Position numbers and translations under genes: made by a program
Part shown: positions 54,786 through 63,870 of the stretch, one piece after another
Numbering within the stretch: position 1 is the first letter of the stretch
How the letters are laid out: every line of letters begins with the position of its first letter
Assembly (NCBI GenBank): GCA_049366715.1
Contig: JBMNCQ010000020.1
Span: forward strand, 1-64,000
DNA from: JBMNCQ01 sp049366715
GTDB taxonomy: Bacteria; Bacillota; Peptococcia; Peptococcales; BICA1-8
Reading direction: 5' to 3'
Length of the DNA: 64,000 nucleotides
The notes under the pieces: generated by a model
What the model was told of the DNA's origin: nothing
The model's database searches: none
What the model saw: the letters and a program-made list of their open reading frames with translations, nothing else

Positions 54786-56234
54786 CTATCTTCTAGCGCT
54801 CGTTTCAATCCAAAACATTGTTCCTTGGCCTAATTTACTTTCCACGCCAAACTTGAAACCATGGGCCAGCAAAATATTCTTGACAATGGCTAAACCCAGG
54901 CCGGTACTGTCACTCTGTCTTTTTCTTGATTTATCGGCTTTATAGAACCTGTCCCAGATATGAGGCAGATCTTGGGGAGAAATTCCCGGCCCGTAATCAA
55001 TTACCTCAATCCGCCCTTCTCTAAATACATTGATCAGGATCCTATTGTTTTCAAGGGAATAGGCCACGGCATTATCGACAATATTAAACAAAACCTGGTA
55101 AATTTTTTCTTTATCGCCGAAGACCTTGATGCTTTCGTCGGCACAATTTAAAACAATATTGATATTTTTTTTCTTGGCTAGAAAATTAAGTTTTTCAATA
55201 ACGTCATTCAGGATATCCATAACATAAAATTCCTGGGAATTTAACTTAATGTTATCCGGTTCAATTTGCGATAAATAAAGAATATCTTCGACAATATGAT
55301 TTAACCTGGCCGCTTCATCAATAATTACCTGCAGGTTTTTATCCCTGGTTTCCTTATCTTCCCCTTCCAGATCCCTGATCAGTTCGGCATAAGCCTGAAT
55401 CAAACTAATGGGAGTCTTTAATTCATGAGTAGTATTGGCGATAAAATCTTTGCGGAAATTTTCCAATTTTTGCAGTTCTTTGGGCAGATTATTAATAATT
55501 TTACCCAAAGTACCGATTTCATCCTGAGAGTTTATATTTATGGAAGTATCAAAATCCCCTTTGGCAATTTTCTCGGCAGCCTGAGAAATCTGCAAAATAG
55601 GCTTAGTCAGATGACGGGAAAGTAATAAAGCCGTAATAACACCGATTATCAGAGAAAACAGAGTTATAATCGTCAGCTGTTTTTTTAAAATGCTTGCCGA
55701 TTCCTCAATAGGAGCCAGGGGAGATTCTAAAATCAGCGTTCCTAAAAAAACATTATTATTTTTGATGGGAATGCCCACCATCGTAAAAGGCCTCCGGAAT
55801 TTATTATCCCGTAAGGAAAAAGGTTCCTGCTTGACAATTTCCGCCATTATCTGTTCATCTTTCTGTAACCACTCCATAAACTTCCTATTGGCTATATCTT
55901 CAGTTTTGGGATTTTGTTTCGTTTGAGGCTCGTTAAAAAAAATATATTCCACTAAATTATTATTTTCATCCAGCACCGCTGCCGCGCCGGGCACAGAAGC
56001 TGCGAAGGAGAATAATTCCCCCCGTATTTCCGGGGTAATCTCCAGACTTTTCTGGGAAGAAAAAAGGGCAACAATTTTCCCCCCTTCGCCTTTTAAGGAA
56101 TTTAATCTTTCATAGATATAAAAGCTTTTTAAGAAACCTATTTGAAAAATCCAGGTTGTTAATAAAATTACCAGGACTAGAAATACCATTCCTGCTAAAA
56201 TTTTACTTTTGATGCCTCTCCCATAAAACAGCAT
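54786..56234 (-). CDS. two-component sensor histidine kinase
   Basis: A 482-residue membrane kinase. Helices near 12-32 and 190-212 flank an extracytoplasmic sensor domain of about 155 residues. A HAMP linker (about 212-265) leads to the HisKA motif with the phospho-accepting His (NTTHELKTPISL, about 276-287) and an ATPase domain with NIVDNAVAYS, DYGPGISPQDL and GLGLAIVKNIL. It lies one base after its response regulator. The signal is unknown; the adjacent export operon suggests envelope stress or a toxic compound. Confidence 0.93.
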   Translation of the reverse strand: MLFYGRGIKSKILAGMVFLVLVILLTTWIFQIGFLKSFYIYERLNSLKGEGGKIVALFSSQKSLEITPEIRGELFSFAASVPGAAAVLDENNNLVEYIFFNEPQTKQNPKTEDIANRKFMEWLQKDEQIMAEIVKQEPFSLRDNKFRRPFTMVGIPIKNNNVFLGTLILESPLAPIEESASILKKQLTIITLFSLIIGVITALLLSRHLTKPILQISQAAEKIAKGDFDTSININSQDEIGTLGKIINNLPKELQKLENFRKDFIANTTHELKTPISLIQAYAELIRDLEGEDKETRDKNLQVIIDEAARLNHIVEDILYLSQIEPDNIKLNSQEFYVMDILNDVIEKLNFLAKKKNINIVLNCADESIKVFGDKEKIYQVLFNIVDNAVAYSLENNRILINVFREGRIEVIDYGPGISPQDLPHIWDRFYKADKSRKRQSDSTGLGLAIVKNILLAHGFKFGVESKLGQGTMFWIETSARR

Positions 56235-56235
56235 T

Positions 56236-56916
56236 CTAATTCCCTGCCTTCAACATATAACCCGAACCCCAAACAGTATGTATATAATCTTTACAGTCTC
56301 CTAGTTTCGCCCGCAGCTGTTTAATATGGGTATCTACGGTCCGCAGGTCACCCAGGAAGTCATAGCCCCAGACGTAGTTTAACAACTGTTCCCGGGAAAA
56401 TACTTTATTAGGGTTCTTAGCTAAGAAATAAAGGAGTTCATATTCTTTGGGGGTTAGGAAAATTTCTTTATGATCAATAAAAACCTGTTTAGAATTCAAG
56501 TTAATTTTAACGCTGTTCAGAACCAAACAGTTATAATCTATGGTGTTATTATGACTTCTCCTGATAATGGCATTAACCCTTGCTACAAACTCTTTAGGGC
56601 TGAAGGGCTTGGTGATGTAATCATCGGCACCCAGTTCAAAGCCCAGCAATTTATCAAACTCCTCGGACCGGGCCGTTAAAAATATGATCGGTACTGAAGA
56701 GTTTTTTCTAATTTCTTTGCAAAGGGTTAAGCCGTCCACCTCAGGAAGCATAATATCTAAAATAATTAATGAATATTTTTTTCCTTTGAGCAACATACAG
56801 GCTTCACTGCCATCAACTGCCTCCACGACATGATAACCTTCATTTTCTAAATATATTTTTAAAACATTCCTCATCTTATCTTCATCTTCAACAAGAAGTA
56901 TGGTCAGTGAATCCAT
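56236..56916 (-). CDS. OmpR-family response regulator
   Basis: A 226-residue regulator with a receiver domain (acidic EDE near residue 10, phospho-accepting Asp in LIILDIMLPEVDG about 54, Lys in YITKPFSP) and a winged-helix DNA-binding domain (LTPKEYELLYFLAKNPNKVFSREQLL, then RTVDTHIKQLRAKLG). The ATG follows GGGGTGATTAA. It is divergent from the lipoprotein-ABC-TolC operon, and direct repeats between them are its likely targets. Confidence 0.94.
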   Translation of the reverse strand: MDSLTILLVEDEDKMRNVLKIYLENEGYHVVEAVDGSEACMLLKGKKYSLIILDIMLPEVDGLTLCKEIRKNSSVPIIFLTARSEEFDKLLGFELGADDYITKPFSPKEFVARVNAIIRRSHNNTIDYNCLVLNSVKINLNSKQVFIDHKEIFLTPKEYELLYFLAKNPNKVFSREQLLNYVWGYDFLGDLRTVDTHIKQLRAKLGDCKDYIHTVWGSGYMLKAGN

Positions 56917-57022
56917 TTAATCACCCCAATATCTGAAAAGTTCACTAATTATAAGAGCATTATAACACAGGGCTGTAAAAAAAAATCAGCCGCTAAAAAA
57001 AATCATTTTTTCCTCAAATCAT

Positions 57023-57086
57023 CATCACAAAGTCATCATATTTTTCTGCTCATAAATAATTCAGTTTACCATCACTAAAGCATCAC
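57023..57086 (+). promoter_or_regulatory. paired 11-bp direct repeats, likely response-regulator sites
   Basis: CATCAC/CATCAT at 57023 and 57034, and CATCAC/CATCAC at 57070 and 57081, are each 11 bases apart, the spacing used by OmpR/PhoB-type dimers. Each pair is followed by ATTTTTCT. A TATAAC -10 candidate lies at 57102-57107, with the second pair where a -35 would be. Confidence 0.6.
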
Positions 57087-57135
57087 ATTTTTCTTCTAAA
57101 ATATAACTGTAAATCCAATACTTGAGGTGATCGCA

Positions 57136-57765
57136 ATGAAATCAATAAAAACCGCAGCTTTTCTACTTTTACTGTTTTTTGGTGTACTGTTAACAGCATC
57201 CTGCAGCAACGGCAATAACAGTGAAACTGCTCCTACCGCTGCTCCCGCCGGCGAAGAAATAATCGTTCCGGAAAAAACTCCCGATTTAATGGGCAGGGTT
57301 ATCGAAGTAATCGGTAATGAAGTAACCATTTATAAAATGGAAGGAAATTTTGCCCAGGGAATGGGTCAAAGACAGGCCAACAGCGGAGCAGACTCCGGTG
57401 ACCAGGGGGAACAGCAGGAGCAGATACCGGACACTAACAATTCAAGCCCGAATAATCAGGAACAGAGACCTGAAAATACGACACCCAGGGTTACAACAGC
57501 AGAAGAAAAAGAAGCATTTATTATTCCGGTGGGAACCCCCATCGTGATGATGCAGCGGGGCAGCACCGAGCCGGCTATTGTAGGATTAACCGAAATAAAG
57601 AAAGAGCAAATTTTAAGGATTTGGAAAAATGATGAAGACACCGTGGAATTTGTCCAGCTAATGGGCGGTGCGGGTCAAAGAAGCGGCAGCGGCCAGGGGC
57701 CAGGTTTCGGCGGCGGTGGTTTCCCGGGAGGAATGCCGCCCGGTGGCATGGGAGGTCCCCGGTAA
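57136..57765 (+). CDS. lipoprotein of the export operon, unknown function
   Basis: A 209-residue lipoprotein (lipobox LTASC, Cys near 23). The middle is a Gln/Asn/Glu-rich low-complexity linker (about 75-120) and the end is Gly/Pro-rich (FGGGGFPGGMPPGGMGG). Between them lies a short conserved-looking domain (MGRVIEVIGNEVTIY and IIPVGTPIVMMQRGSTEPAIVGL). Similar proteins are found before MacAB-type genes in Clostridia. ATG at 57136 follows GAGGTG. Its stop overlaps the next start by one base. Confidence 0.7.
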   Translation: MKSIKTAAFLLLLFFGVLLTASCSNGNNSETAPTAAPAGEEIIVPEKTPDLMGRVIEVIGNEVTIYKMEGNFAQGMGQRQANSGADSGDQGEQQEQIPDTNNSSPNNQEQRPENTTPRVTTAEEKEAFIIPVGTPIVMMQRGSTEPAIVGLTEIKKEQILRIWKNDEDTVEFVQLMGGAGQRSGSGQGPGFGGGGFPGGMPPGGMGGPR

Positions 57766-58454
57766 TGACAGCTAATTTAAATTGTATTATTGATGCCCGG
57801 AATATTATTAAAATTTACCAAAACGGGGCCGAAGAATTAAAAGTTCTGGATGATATCAGCATCAAAGTTATGGAAAATGATTTAACGGCAATTTTAGGCC
57901 CCTCAGGCTCCGGTAAATCTACGCTGATGAATATTCTGGGCTGCCTCGATATACCCACCTCGGGGGAATATTATTTGGATCGGGTCGATGTGCTCAAAGC
58001 CAAAGAAGATCAATTGGCAGATATCCGGAATAATAAAATCGGCTTCATTTTTCAAAAGTTTAATTTATTACCCCGGCTATCTGCCGTCCAAAACGTTATG
58101 CTGCCTCTTTTGTATAGAGGGGTAGACGAGGAAGAAGCCCTGACAGTTGCTCAAGATAAATTAAAACTCTTAGGCTTGGGAGAACGGATGGCCCACCGTC
58201 CCAATGAGCTTTCCGGCGGACAACAACAAAGGGTAGCCATTGCCCGGGCAATCGTAGGCAATCCCCCCTTACTCCTGGCCGATGAACCTACCGGCAATTT
58301 AGACAGCAAGTCCAGCAGTGATGCTATTGAGATTTTCAAAGAATTAAACAAGGGAGGAAATACTATCGTGATCATTACCCATGATAATGAAGTTGCCGAA
58401 CAAATGAAAAAGGTTGTCTATATCAGGGACGGAAGATTCTATGATAATAATTAG
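57765..58454 (+). CDS. ABC transporter ATPase, MacB/LolD type
   Basis: A 229-residue ATPase with Walker A GPSGSGKST (about 45-53), signature LSGGQQQRVAIARA, Walker B LLLADEPTGNLD and the switch His in THD. The MacB/LolD subgroup works with an FtsX-like permease, which is two genes downstream. TAATG overlap couples it to the lipoprotein gene. Confidence 0.93.
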   Translation: MTANLNCIIDARNIIKIYQNGAEELKVLDDISIKVMENDLTAILGPSGSGKSTLMNILGCLDIPTSGEYYLDRVDVLKAKEDQLADIRNNKIGFIFQKFNLLPRLSAVQNVMLPLLYRGVDEEEALTVAQDKLKLLGLGERMAHRPNELSGGQQQRVAIARAIVGNPPLLLADEPTGNLDSKSSSDAIEIFKELNKGGNTIVIITHDNEVAEQMKKVVYIRDGRFYDNN

Positions 58455-58471
58455 ATTTGGAGGTTACGGAT

Positions 58472-59641
58472 TTGAGCAAATTAAAAAGTAAAAAAACCTG
58501 GCTAATCGTTCTTTTGATCATAGCAGCTGCAGTTATCACCGGTTTTTTGTTAAAAAAAGAAGATCCTGCCGGAGAAAAGGAAATACAGTATGAAGAGGCG
58601 AAAGTTCAACGGGGCGACATTATTGTAGGGCAGGACTCCGATGGAGAAATCGAATTTTCTAAAGTTAACCTGCGTTTCGGAATTCAAGGGACTATCGCTG
58701 AAATTCTGGTTAAAGAGGGAGATACGATTGAAAAGGGCACCGTGATCGGCAGACTGGATGATAAGGATTATCAGGATCAATACCAGCTGGCTCTGGCTAA
58801 ACTTAAAGATGCTCAGGAGCAAGAACAGATAAGTATCCTGTCCGACGAGTTAAAACTGGAAAATTTGAAAGCGGAACTGGAAACTCTCGAAAGTACTTCT
58901 CAGGAAATGGACCAAATTCCGGAGGCTTACTCTTCTCAGGAAATCACTGAGAAAAAAAGAGAATTGGCCAGGAAGGAATTAGAGTACCAGAACGCTTTGA
59001 AAGAATATGAAATTTCCCTCAACAATTTTGAAAATAAAGATTCTGAACTTGATCAAAACGAGCTGGCTGTAAAAATGGCCCGGGAAGATTTAGAAGATAC
59101 GATTCTCTATGCACCTGTATCCGGTACTATTCTGGACTTATCCAAAAAAGCCGGGGAAAGTGTTAACGATGAAGAGGACTTTGTAGTAGTCCATGAGAAT
59201 AATGAAATCAAAGCTACCACCATGGTCATTGAATACGATATCAGCACAATCAAAATCGGCCAGCAGGTCAACATTTCCGTAGAAGCCATTCCTGATAAAA
59301 CATACAGAGGGATAGTCAGTAATATCGATGCTATTCCAACTACAGATTCATCAGGACTGGTCAGCTATACCGTGGAGGTTGATATTCAGAATGCCGATTT
59401 GGAAATCAGGGACGGTATGACCTGTACTCTTACTTTTCTTTTAAAGGAAGTCCGGGACGTTCTGATTGTTCCCTACAAGGCGGTTAAAATTGTGAATAAA
59501 AAACAGTTTGTAACAATCCTCGACCAAAATGGTCAGCAGAAAGATCAAGAAATCAAAACCGGTTTTACCGACGGGACCAGTGTTGAAGTATTAGAAGGAT
59601 TGGAAGTAAACAATACTGTTGTGTATGCAAAAAGCAGGTGA
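58472..59641 (+). CDS. MacA-like periplasmic-adaptor (HlyD/RND-type) protein
   Basis: A 389-residue membrane-fusion protein. One N-terminal helix anchors it (about 8-25); the barrel-sandwich halves (GTIAEILVKEGDTIEKGTVIGRLDD and LYAPVSGTILDLSKKAGE) flank a long coiled coil (about 105-210). The TTG at 58472, seven bases after GGAGG, is the likely start. It links the ABC permease to the outside or to the TolC-like protein encoded downstream. Confidence 0.88.
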   Translation: MSKLKSKKTWLIVLLIIAAAVITGFLLKKEDPAGEKEIQYEEAKVQRGDIIVGQDSDGEIEFSKVNLRFGIQGTIAEILVKEGDTIEKGTVIGRLDDKDYQDQYQLALAKLKDAQEQEQISILSDELKLENLKAELETLESTSQEMDQIPEAYSSQEITEKKRELARKELEYQNALKEYEISLNNFENKDSELDQNELAVKMAREDLEDTILYAPVSGTILDLSKKAGESVNDEEDFVVVHENNEIKATTMVIEYDISTIKIGQQVNISVEAIPDKTYRGIVSNIDAIPTTDSSGLVSYTVEVDIQNADLEIRDGMTCTLTFLLKEVRDVLIVPYKAVKIVNKKQFVTILDQNGQQKDQEIKTGFTDGTSVEVLEGLEVNNTVVYAKSR

Positions 59642-59646
59642 AATAG

Positions 59647-60834
59647 ATGAAATTTAAACAGTTGTTAAAAATAGTATTAATTAATATCTATCACAATAAA
59701 ACACGAACATTTTTGACTACGCTGGGCGTTATCGTAGGAACCGCTACGATCTTCTTAGTGGTAGCCATCGGCAAAGGGGGGGAAGCCCAGGTAAACGAGC
59801 AGTATTCCCGGTTAAACGTCGGAACAATTATGATTATGCCGGCCGGGCGGGGCCGGGTAGTCGACCCTTTAACTAAGGCAGATGCCCTGCTGTTCCAGGA
59901 AAGCAGCAATATTTCCATTGCTCTTCCCGTACTACAAGGATCAGGAGATATTAAATATAATAACTATTCCACCAACGGGTCCTATCTGGGGATCGTACCC
60001 GATTACCAGCCCACAAATAATTTAACAATCCGGACAGGACGGTTATTAACTGAAGAAGATGAAGATTCCCGCAGCAGATCGGCTGTGGTAGGGGCCGAAT
60101 TAGCCAATCTCCTTACCGACGGCAGTCCGGAAGAGATAATAGGTAAAACGATCAACCTTAACCGCAGAAAATTTGAGGTAGTGGGACTCTTAAACAGAAC
60201 AGGTGATTCCGGTACACGAATGGGTGTTGATGACTCCGCCTTCATCCCTTATGCCAGTGCAGAACGATATATATTCGGTACCAGAACCAATCCCGTAATC
60301 AATGCCCAGGCCGCTGATTTGAATACTGCGGAGAACGCCATCCGGGATATTACCGATATCCTTAATGAAAATCACCGTCTGGGTGGTGCCGACCAGTTCC
60401 GGATCATGGATGCCGGCAGCAGGTTGGTTGCAGCCCAGGAAACTGCCCGGACAATGACTTTACTCTTACTTTCTGTGGCCGTAGTAGTGTTAATCGTCAG
60501 CGGCATTGGTATCATGAATGTCATGTTTGTTACGGTAAAAGAAAGGACCAAGGAAATTGGCACTTTAAAAGCAATCGGGGCCAAAAGAAGAGAAATTTTA
60601 GGCCAATTTTTAACGGAAGCCATTATTATCAGCCTGGTGGGCGGGATTATCGGGGTAATATTCGGTTTCTGCACCGTACCCCTCTTAAAATACTTCGAAC
60701 TGCCCGCCCTGCCGACTTTAAATGGTGTAATATTAGGTCTTTTGTTCTCCGGTGTAACAGGCATATTTTTTGGATTTTATCCTGCCTGGCAGGCAGCCGA
60801 TTTAAATCCTATCGAAGCATTACGCTATGAATAG
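59647..60834 (+). CDS. MacB-type ABC transporter permease
   Basis: A 395-residue permease with the MacB/FtsX arrangement: helix 1 (about 18-42), a large extracytoplasmic domain (about 43-275), then three helices (about 275-300, 320-350, 360-385). TRTFLTTLGVIVGTATIFLVVAIGKGG and SGIGIMNVMFVTVKERTKEIGTLKAIGAKR are family hallmarks. It forms a macrolide/peptide-export type pump with the preceding two genes. Confidence 0.92.
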   Translation: MKFKQLLKIVLINIYHNKTRTFLTTLGVIVGTATIFLVVAIGKGGEAQVNEQYSRLNVGTIMIMPAGRGRVVDPLTKADALLFQESSNISIALPVLQGSGDIKYNNYSTNGSYLGIVPDYQPTNNLTIRTGRLLTEEDEDSRSRSAVVGAELANLLTDGSPEEIIGKTINLNRRKFEVVGLLNRTGDSGTRMGVDDSAFIPYASAERYIFGTRTNPVINAQAADLNTAENAIRDITDILNENHRLGGADQFRIMDAGSRLVAAQETARTMTLLLLSVAVVVLIVSGIGIMNVMFVTVKERTKEIGTLKAIGAKRREILGQFLTEAIIISLVGGIIGVIFGFCTVPLLKYFELPALPTLNGVILGLLFSGVTGIFFGFYPAWQAADLNPIEALRYE

Positions 60835-60847
60835 AGGTGATAAAGCT

Positions 60848-62050
60848 ATGAAGAAAATGCTGATTTTATTGTTTGTAACCATCTGGACCTTTTTCGTGCC
60901 GACAATTATTCCAGCTGCTTTCGCTGCCGAAGAACTTCTTACCTTAGACCAGGCAAAAGAACTGGCCAGGAATAGCAGAAATCTGCAGCAATACCAGTTA
61001 GACATGGAAACAGCGAAATATCGATATTACCAGGCTAAAGATCAATATAACGATGAAAAACACACTTCCTACTACAACGCCCTTAATTATTACATGTACC
61101 TCATTGAACAGCAGGGCCAAGGAAAAAATGTCGACCAGCAGTTAGAAAAAGCTGAACAGGACCTTGATGCGGCTAAAGAAAAACTAAGTTCGGATTCAGA
61201 CCGGATAGATTCTCTTAAAGACAGTATGGAAGATGCTGAGGATGCTTATGAAACATCCAAAACAGATAATGAAAAATATCTGCAGCAACTCGATTATCTG
61301 GTAGAACAGCTTTATACAAGTATTCTAAACCAGGAAAACAGTTTAACCGCGCAAAGAAAGGAACTTGATTATAAATTTATTCTTCTCAATGTGGAAAGAA
61401 AAAAACAGCAGTTGGGCAGGACTACTCAGGAAACTGTTGATAACCTGGCTGTAGAAACTTCTACGCTAAACAAAACGATCATTGAACAGCAAAATACCCT
61501 CAATACTTTACAGGGGGAATTTAATGATTTGCTGGGCCGGGAATATAATGTCCCTTTGAAATTGGCACCTGTTACAGTAGCGGAGGCCGTTCTTATTCCT
61601 ACTTATGAGACACTTCTCGCCCGGGTTAGCCAGAACTATGACGGCATATCCGAGCTGGAAAAGGATATTGCCAAGAAAAAGGACGATTTAAATGATGCGG
61701 ATGATGATGAAGTAGCTTATCAGACCGACTTAATAAGAATAGAAATCAAAAACCTTGAATTGCAAATCGAAGATGAAAAATTCAACCTAACTGAAACCGT
61801 AAACAGCTTGATTACCGATCTGAAAATCAAACAAAAAAATTACCAGTTAGCTAAGATTGATCAGGAAACCGCCCGGAAAAAATATGAATGGGACCAGAAT
61901 CGCTTTGAACTAGGCCGTCTGTCTAAATTGGATTTATTGCAGAGTGAATTAGACTATCTGGCAATCCAAAATAAATCTCTCTCTACAGAATATGATTTTC
62001 TTCTGGCCAAACATTCCCTGGAACTAGCGGAACAAGGCATTCTTCTCTAA
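60848..62050 (+). CDS. TolC-family-like exported coiled-coil protein
   Basis: A 400-residue protein with a signal peptide (about 1-26, ending AAFAAEE) and long helical, heptad-rich stretches (about 60-160 and 270-330). LTLDQAKELARNSRNL at the start and the ending RFELGRLSKLDLLQSELDYLAIQNKSL are the usual outer-membrane-efflux-protein signatures. It overlaps macB by reading-frame position only slightly; I start it at the ATG at 60848 behind AGAGGTGA. In a monoderm Firmicute a TolC channel is unexpected; it may be a wall-spanning adaptor instead. Confidence 0.78.
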   Translation: MKKMLILLFVTIWTFFVPTIIPAAFAAEELLTLDQAKELARNSRNLQQYQLDMETAKYRYYQAKDQYNDEKHTSYYNALNYYMYLIEQQGQGKNVDQQLEKAEQDLDAAKEKLSSDSDRIDSLKDSMEDAEDAYETSKTDNEKYLQQLDYLVEQLYTSILNQENSLTAQRKELDYKFILLNVERKKQQLGRTTQETVDNLAVETSTLNKTIIEQQNTLNTLQGEFNDLLGREYNVPLKLAPVTVAEAVLIPTYETLLARVSQNYDGISELEKDIAKKKDDLNDADDDEVAYQTDLIRIEIKNLELQIEDEKFNLTETVNSLITDLKIKQKNYQLAKIDQETARKKYEWDQNRFELGRLSKLDLLQSELDYLAIQNKSLSTEYDFLLAKHSLELAEQGILL

Positions 62051-62086
62051 ACAAATAAATTGCTACGAGGGTTTTCTCACACACCC

Positions 62087-62144
62087 TTCTGCACAAAGGC
62101 CAAGGAGCCGGATTAATCCGGCTCCTTGGCCTTTGTGCAGAAGT
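62087..62144. terminator. 58-bp perfect palindrome between convergent genes
   Basis: The arms 62087-62115 and 62116-62144 are perfect reverse complements (29 bp each) without a loop base. It lies between the TolC-like and DUF362 genes. As RNA it would form a very strong hairpin, presumably a bidirectional terminator, though no strong U-tract follows. Confidence 0.75.
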
Positions 62145-62149
62145 TTATA

Positions 62150-63052
62150 TCAGCCTTTGTTTAATATTTCCTTTAATTCATCAGCATACTTTTTACTTTT
62201 GGTATCCTCGGTTATAAATTGGATCAAATCCGGTGCTCCTGCACCCAGCCCTAATTCTGCAGCTCTTTTAATCTGCTCTTGAGCAAATATAGGCGTATTC
62301 ATAATCACATTATTGGAACCCAGCTTTTTCAATACCGCTAACCCCGCCGCATCCAAAGCTACTCTATCACTGCTGGCCAGCAGGACCTTAGCGGGCTTAA
62401 CAGTTCCCGTAGCAGGTCCTCCTGCCGTAAAAGCTTCCACACCGTCCATCACCGTCAAATCAGGCGCATAGGCCGCATTTATTTCCGCAATCATTTCCCC
62501 CATTTGAAAAGAGCTGTGCAATTCCGACATATAGGAAAATCCACGGCGGGGGATCAAACCCACAGCTAATTTAAGACTCATCGTAAATACTCCGCCAAAC
62601 CCATGGGTCTTTAAACAACAGGTATTCACAATCACTTCTGCTTCTGTCACGACTCTGGGGATAATAAAACCATCTTTCCAGTGGAATCCGGCTTGATCAA
62701 AATGGATATACTCCTCTTCAGCCAGCTCATCAAAATTTATCAATTTAAACCCCAGCTCTTTCTGCAGCTTATCGATTCCTTTTGCTTTAAGAACATCTAT
62801 GGTAAGGGGCGGCCCGCTTCGTTCCGCTAACGTTAACGCTCCGGCACCTTTTTCTTTCAGCCATACTAAAATAGCCTTTAGCGTATCATTATGTGTTGAC
62901 CCGGGTGTAGTATCGGCTGTGTTAAAATTAGGTTTCACTAAGACCTGCTTACTTTTGACATCAAGTTCCTCAGCCATTTCCAATATCCGCCGTGTACCTT
63001 CTCCTCTATTACTCGTTGCTACCAGAAATACCTTTGAGATCTCACCGCTCAT
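62150..63052 (-). CDS. DUF362 domain protein
   Basis: A 300-residue soluble protein of the DUF362 family: VLVKPNFNTADTTPGSTHND, LAERSG, IVNTCCLKTHGFGG and LTVMDGVEAFTAGGPATGT. Other family members carry extra 4Fe-4S ferredoxin domains, which this lacks. The function is unknown. Start at ATG 63052 behind GGGAGG; the longer frame to 63130 adds 26 unconvincing residues. Confidence 0.82.
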   Translation of the reverse strand: MSGEISKVFLVATSNRGEGTRRILEMAEELDVKSKQVLVKPNFNTADTTPGSTHNDTLKAILVWLKEKGAGALTLAERSGPPLTIDVLKAKGIDKLQKELGFKLINFDELAEEEYIHFDQAGFHWKDGFIIPRVVTEAEVIVNTCCLKTHGFGGVFTMSLKLAVGLIPRRGFSYMSELHSSFQMGEMIAEINAAYAPDLTVMDGVEAFTAGGPATGTVKPAKVLLASSDRVALDAAGLAVLKKLGSNNVIMNTPIFAQEQIKRAAELGLGAGAPDLIQFITEDTKSKKYADELKEILNKG

Positions 63053-63290
63053 TTTTACAAAACCTCCCCCTTTCAACTCATAGACATTTTTATCGGAAAT
63101 TATTTCAAGAAATTCAAATAGCCCAAGCAATTATCTTATTCTACTCCATAAGTAAATGTCCTTTTATTTAACTACCAAAATATCTAATAATTAACCAATA
63201 ATTTATAAACCCCCCAAAAACCAAAAATAAATTGATCATTTATGTATAGGTTTGTCATTTTATCGAAAAATAAAAACGGAGGTGTTTTTA

Positions 63291-63779
63291 ATGAATAATT
63301 ATTTAACACAAAAGGAAAAAATGCTTTTACAAGACCAGCAGAAGCATGAGGAACTATGTATCCGAAAATATCAGAGCTACGCAAATCAAGCCCAGACCCA
63401 GGAATTAAAACAATTATTTAATACTTACGCCGGCCAGGAACAGCAGCATCTGGATACCATCAATCAAATGTTAAACGGGCAAATTCCTAATGTCGCCCAA
63501 CAAGGCAGCCAGCAACAGCAAAATTCGGTCTCCCCGCAAATTCAAAGGGGTATGACGAATACCGTGCAGACATCCCTCGGTAACCAAAGTGATAAGAATT
63601 TATGTGTTGATGCCTTAACCACAGAAAAGTATGTTTCCGGAACCTATGACACTGCGATCTTTGAATTCACTAATCCCCAGCTCCGTCAGGTTCTGAATCA
63701 TATTCAAAAAGAAGAGCAGCAGCATGGTGAAGGGATTTTTAACTACATGCAAAAGAATGGTATGTATAATCCCCAATAA
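63291..63779 (+). CDS. CotF-like spore coat protein
   Basis: A 162-residue ferritin-like helical protein with the coat-F pattern: LTQKEKMLLQDQQKHEELCIRKYQ at the start and CVDALTTEKYVSGTYDTAIFEFTNPQLR near the end, joined by a Gln-rich linker (about 75-95). It indicates a spore former. GGAGGTG lies before the ATG at 63291. The gene is probably sporulation-controlled, but I did not find a clear sigma-E or sigma-K promoter. Confidence 0.8.
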   Translation: MNNYLTQKEKMLLQDQQKHEELCIRKYQSYANQAQTQELKQLFNTYAGQEQQHLDTINQMLNGQIPNVAQQGSQQQQNSVSPQIQRGMTNTVQTSLGNQSDKNLCVDALTTEKYVSGTYDTAIFEFTNPQLRQVLNHIQKEEQQHGEGIFNYMQKNGMYNPQ

Positions 63780-63821
63780 TGGCTGCCGATAAACTCTGTC
63801 TGCCCGGGAGGGCTTCATTAA

Positions 63822-63870
63822 GCGGGGACATGCCTCACCGGATATGATATCTTAAGTGGTGTGTCCCCGC
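63822..63870. repeat. inverted repeat after cotF
   Basis: GCGGGGACA (63822-63830) and TGTCCCCGC (63862-63870) form a nine-base stem, with an inner CACC/GGTG pairing. It may be a terminator or a REP-like element. From here to the window end I see no gene. Confidence 0.5.
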
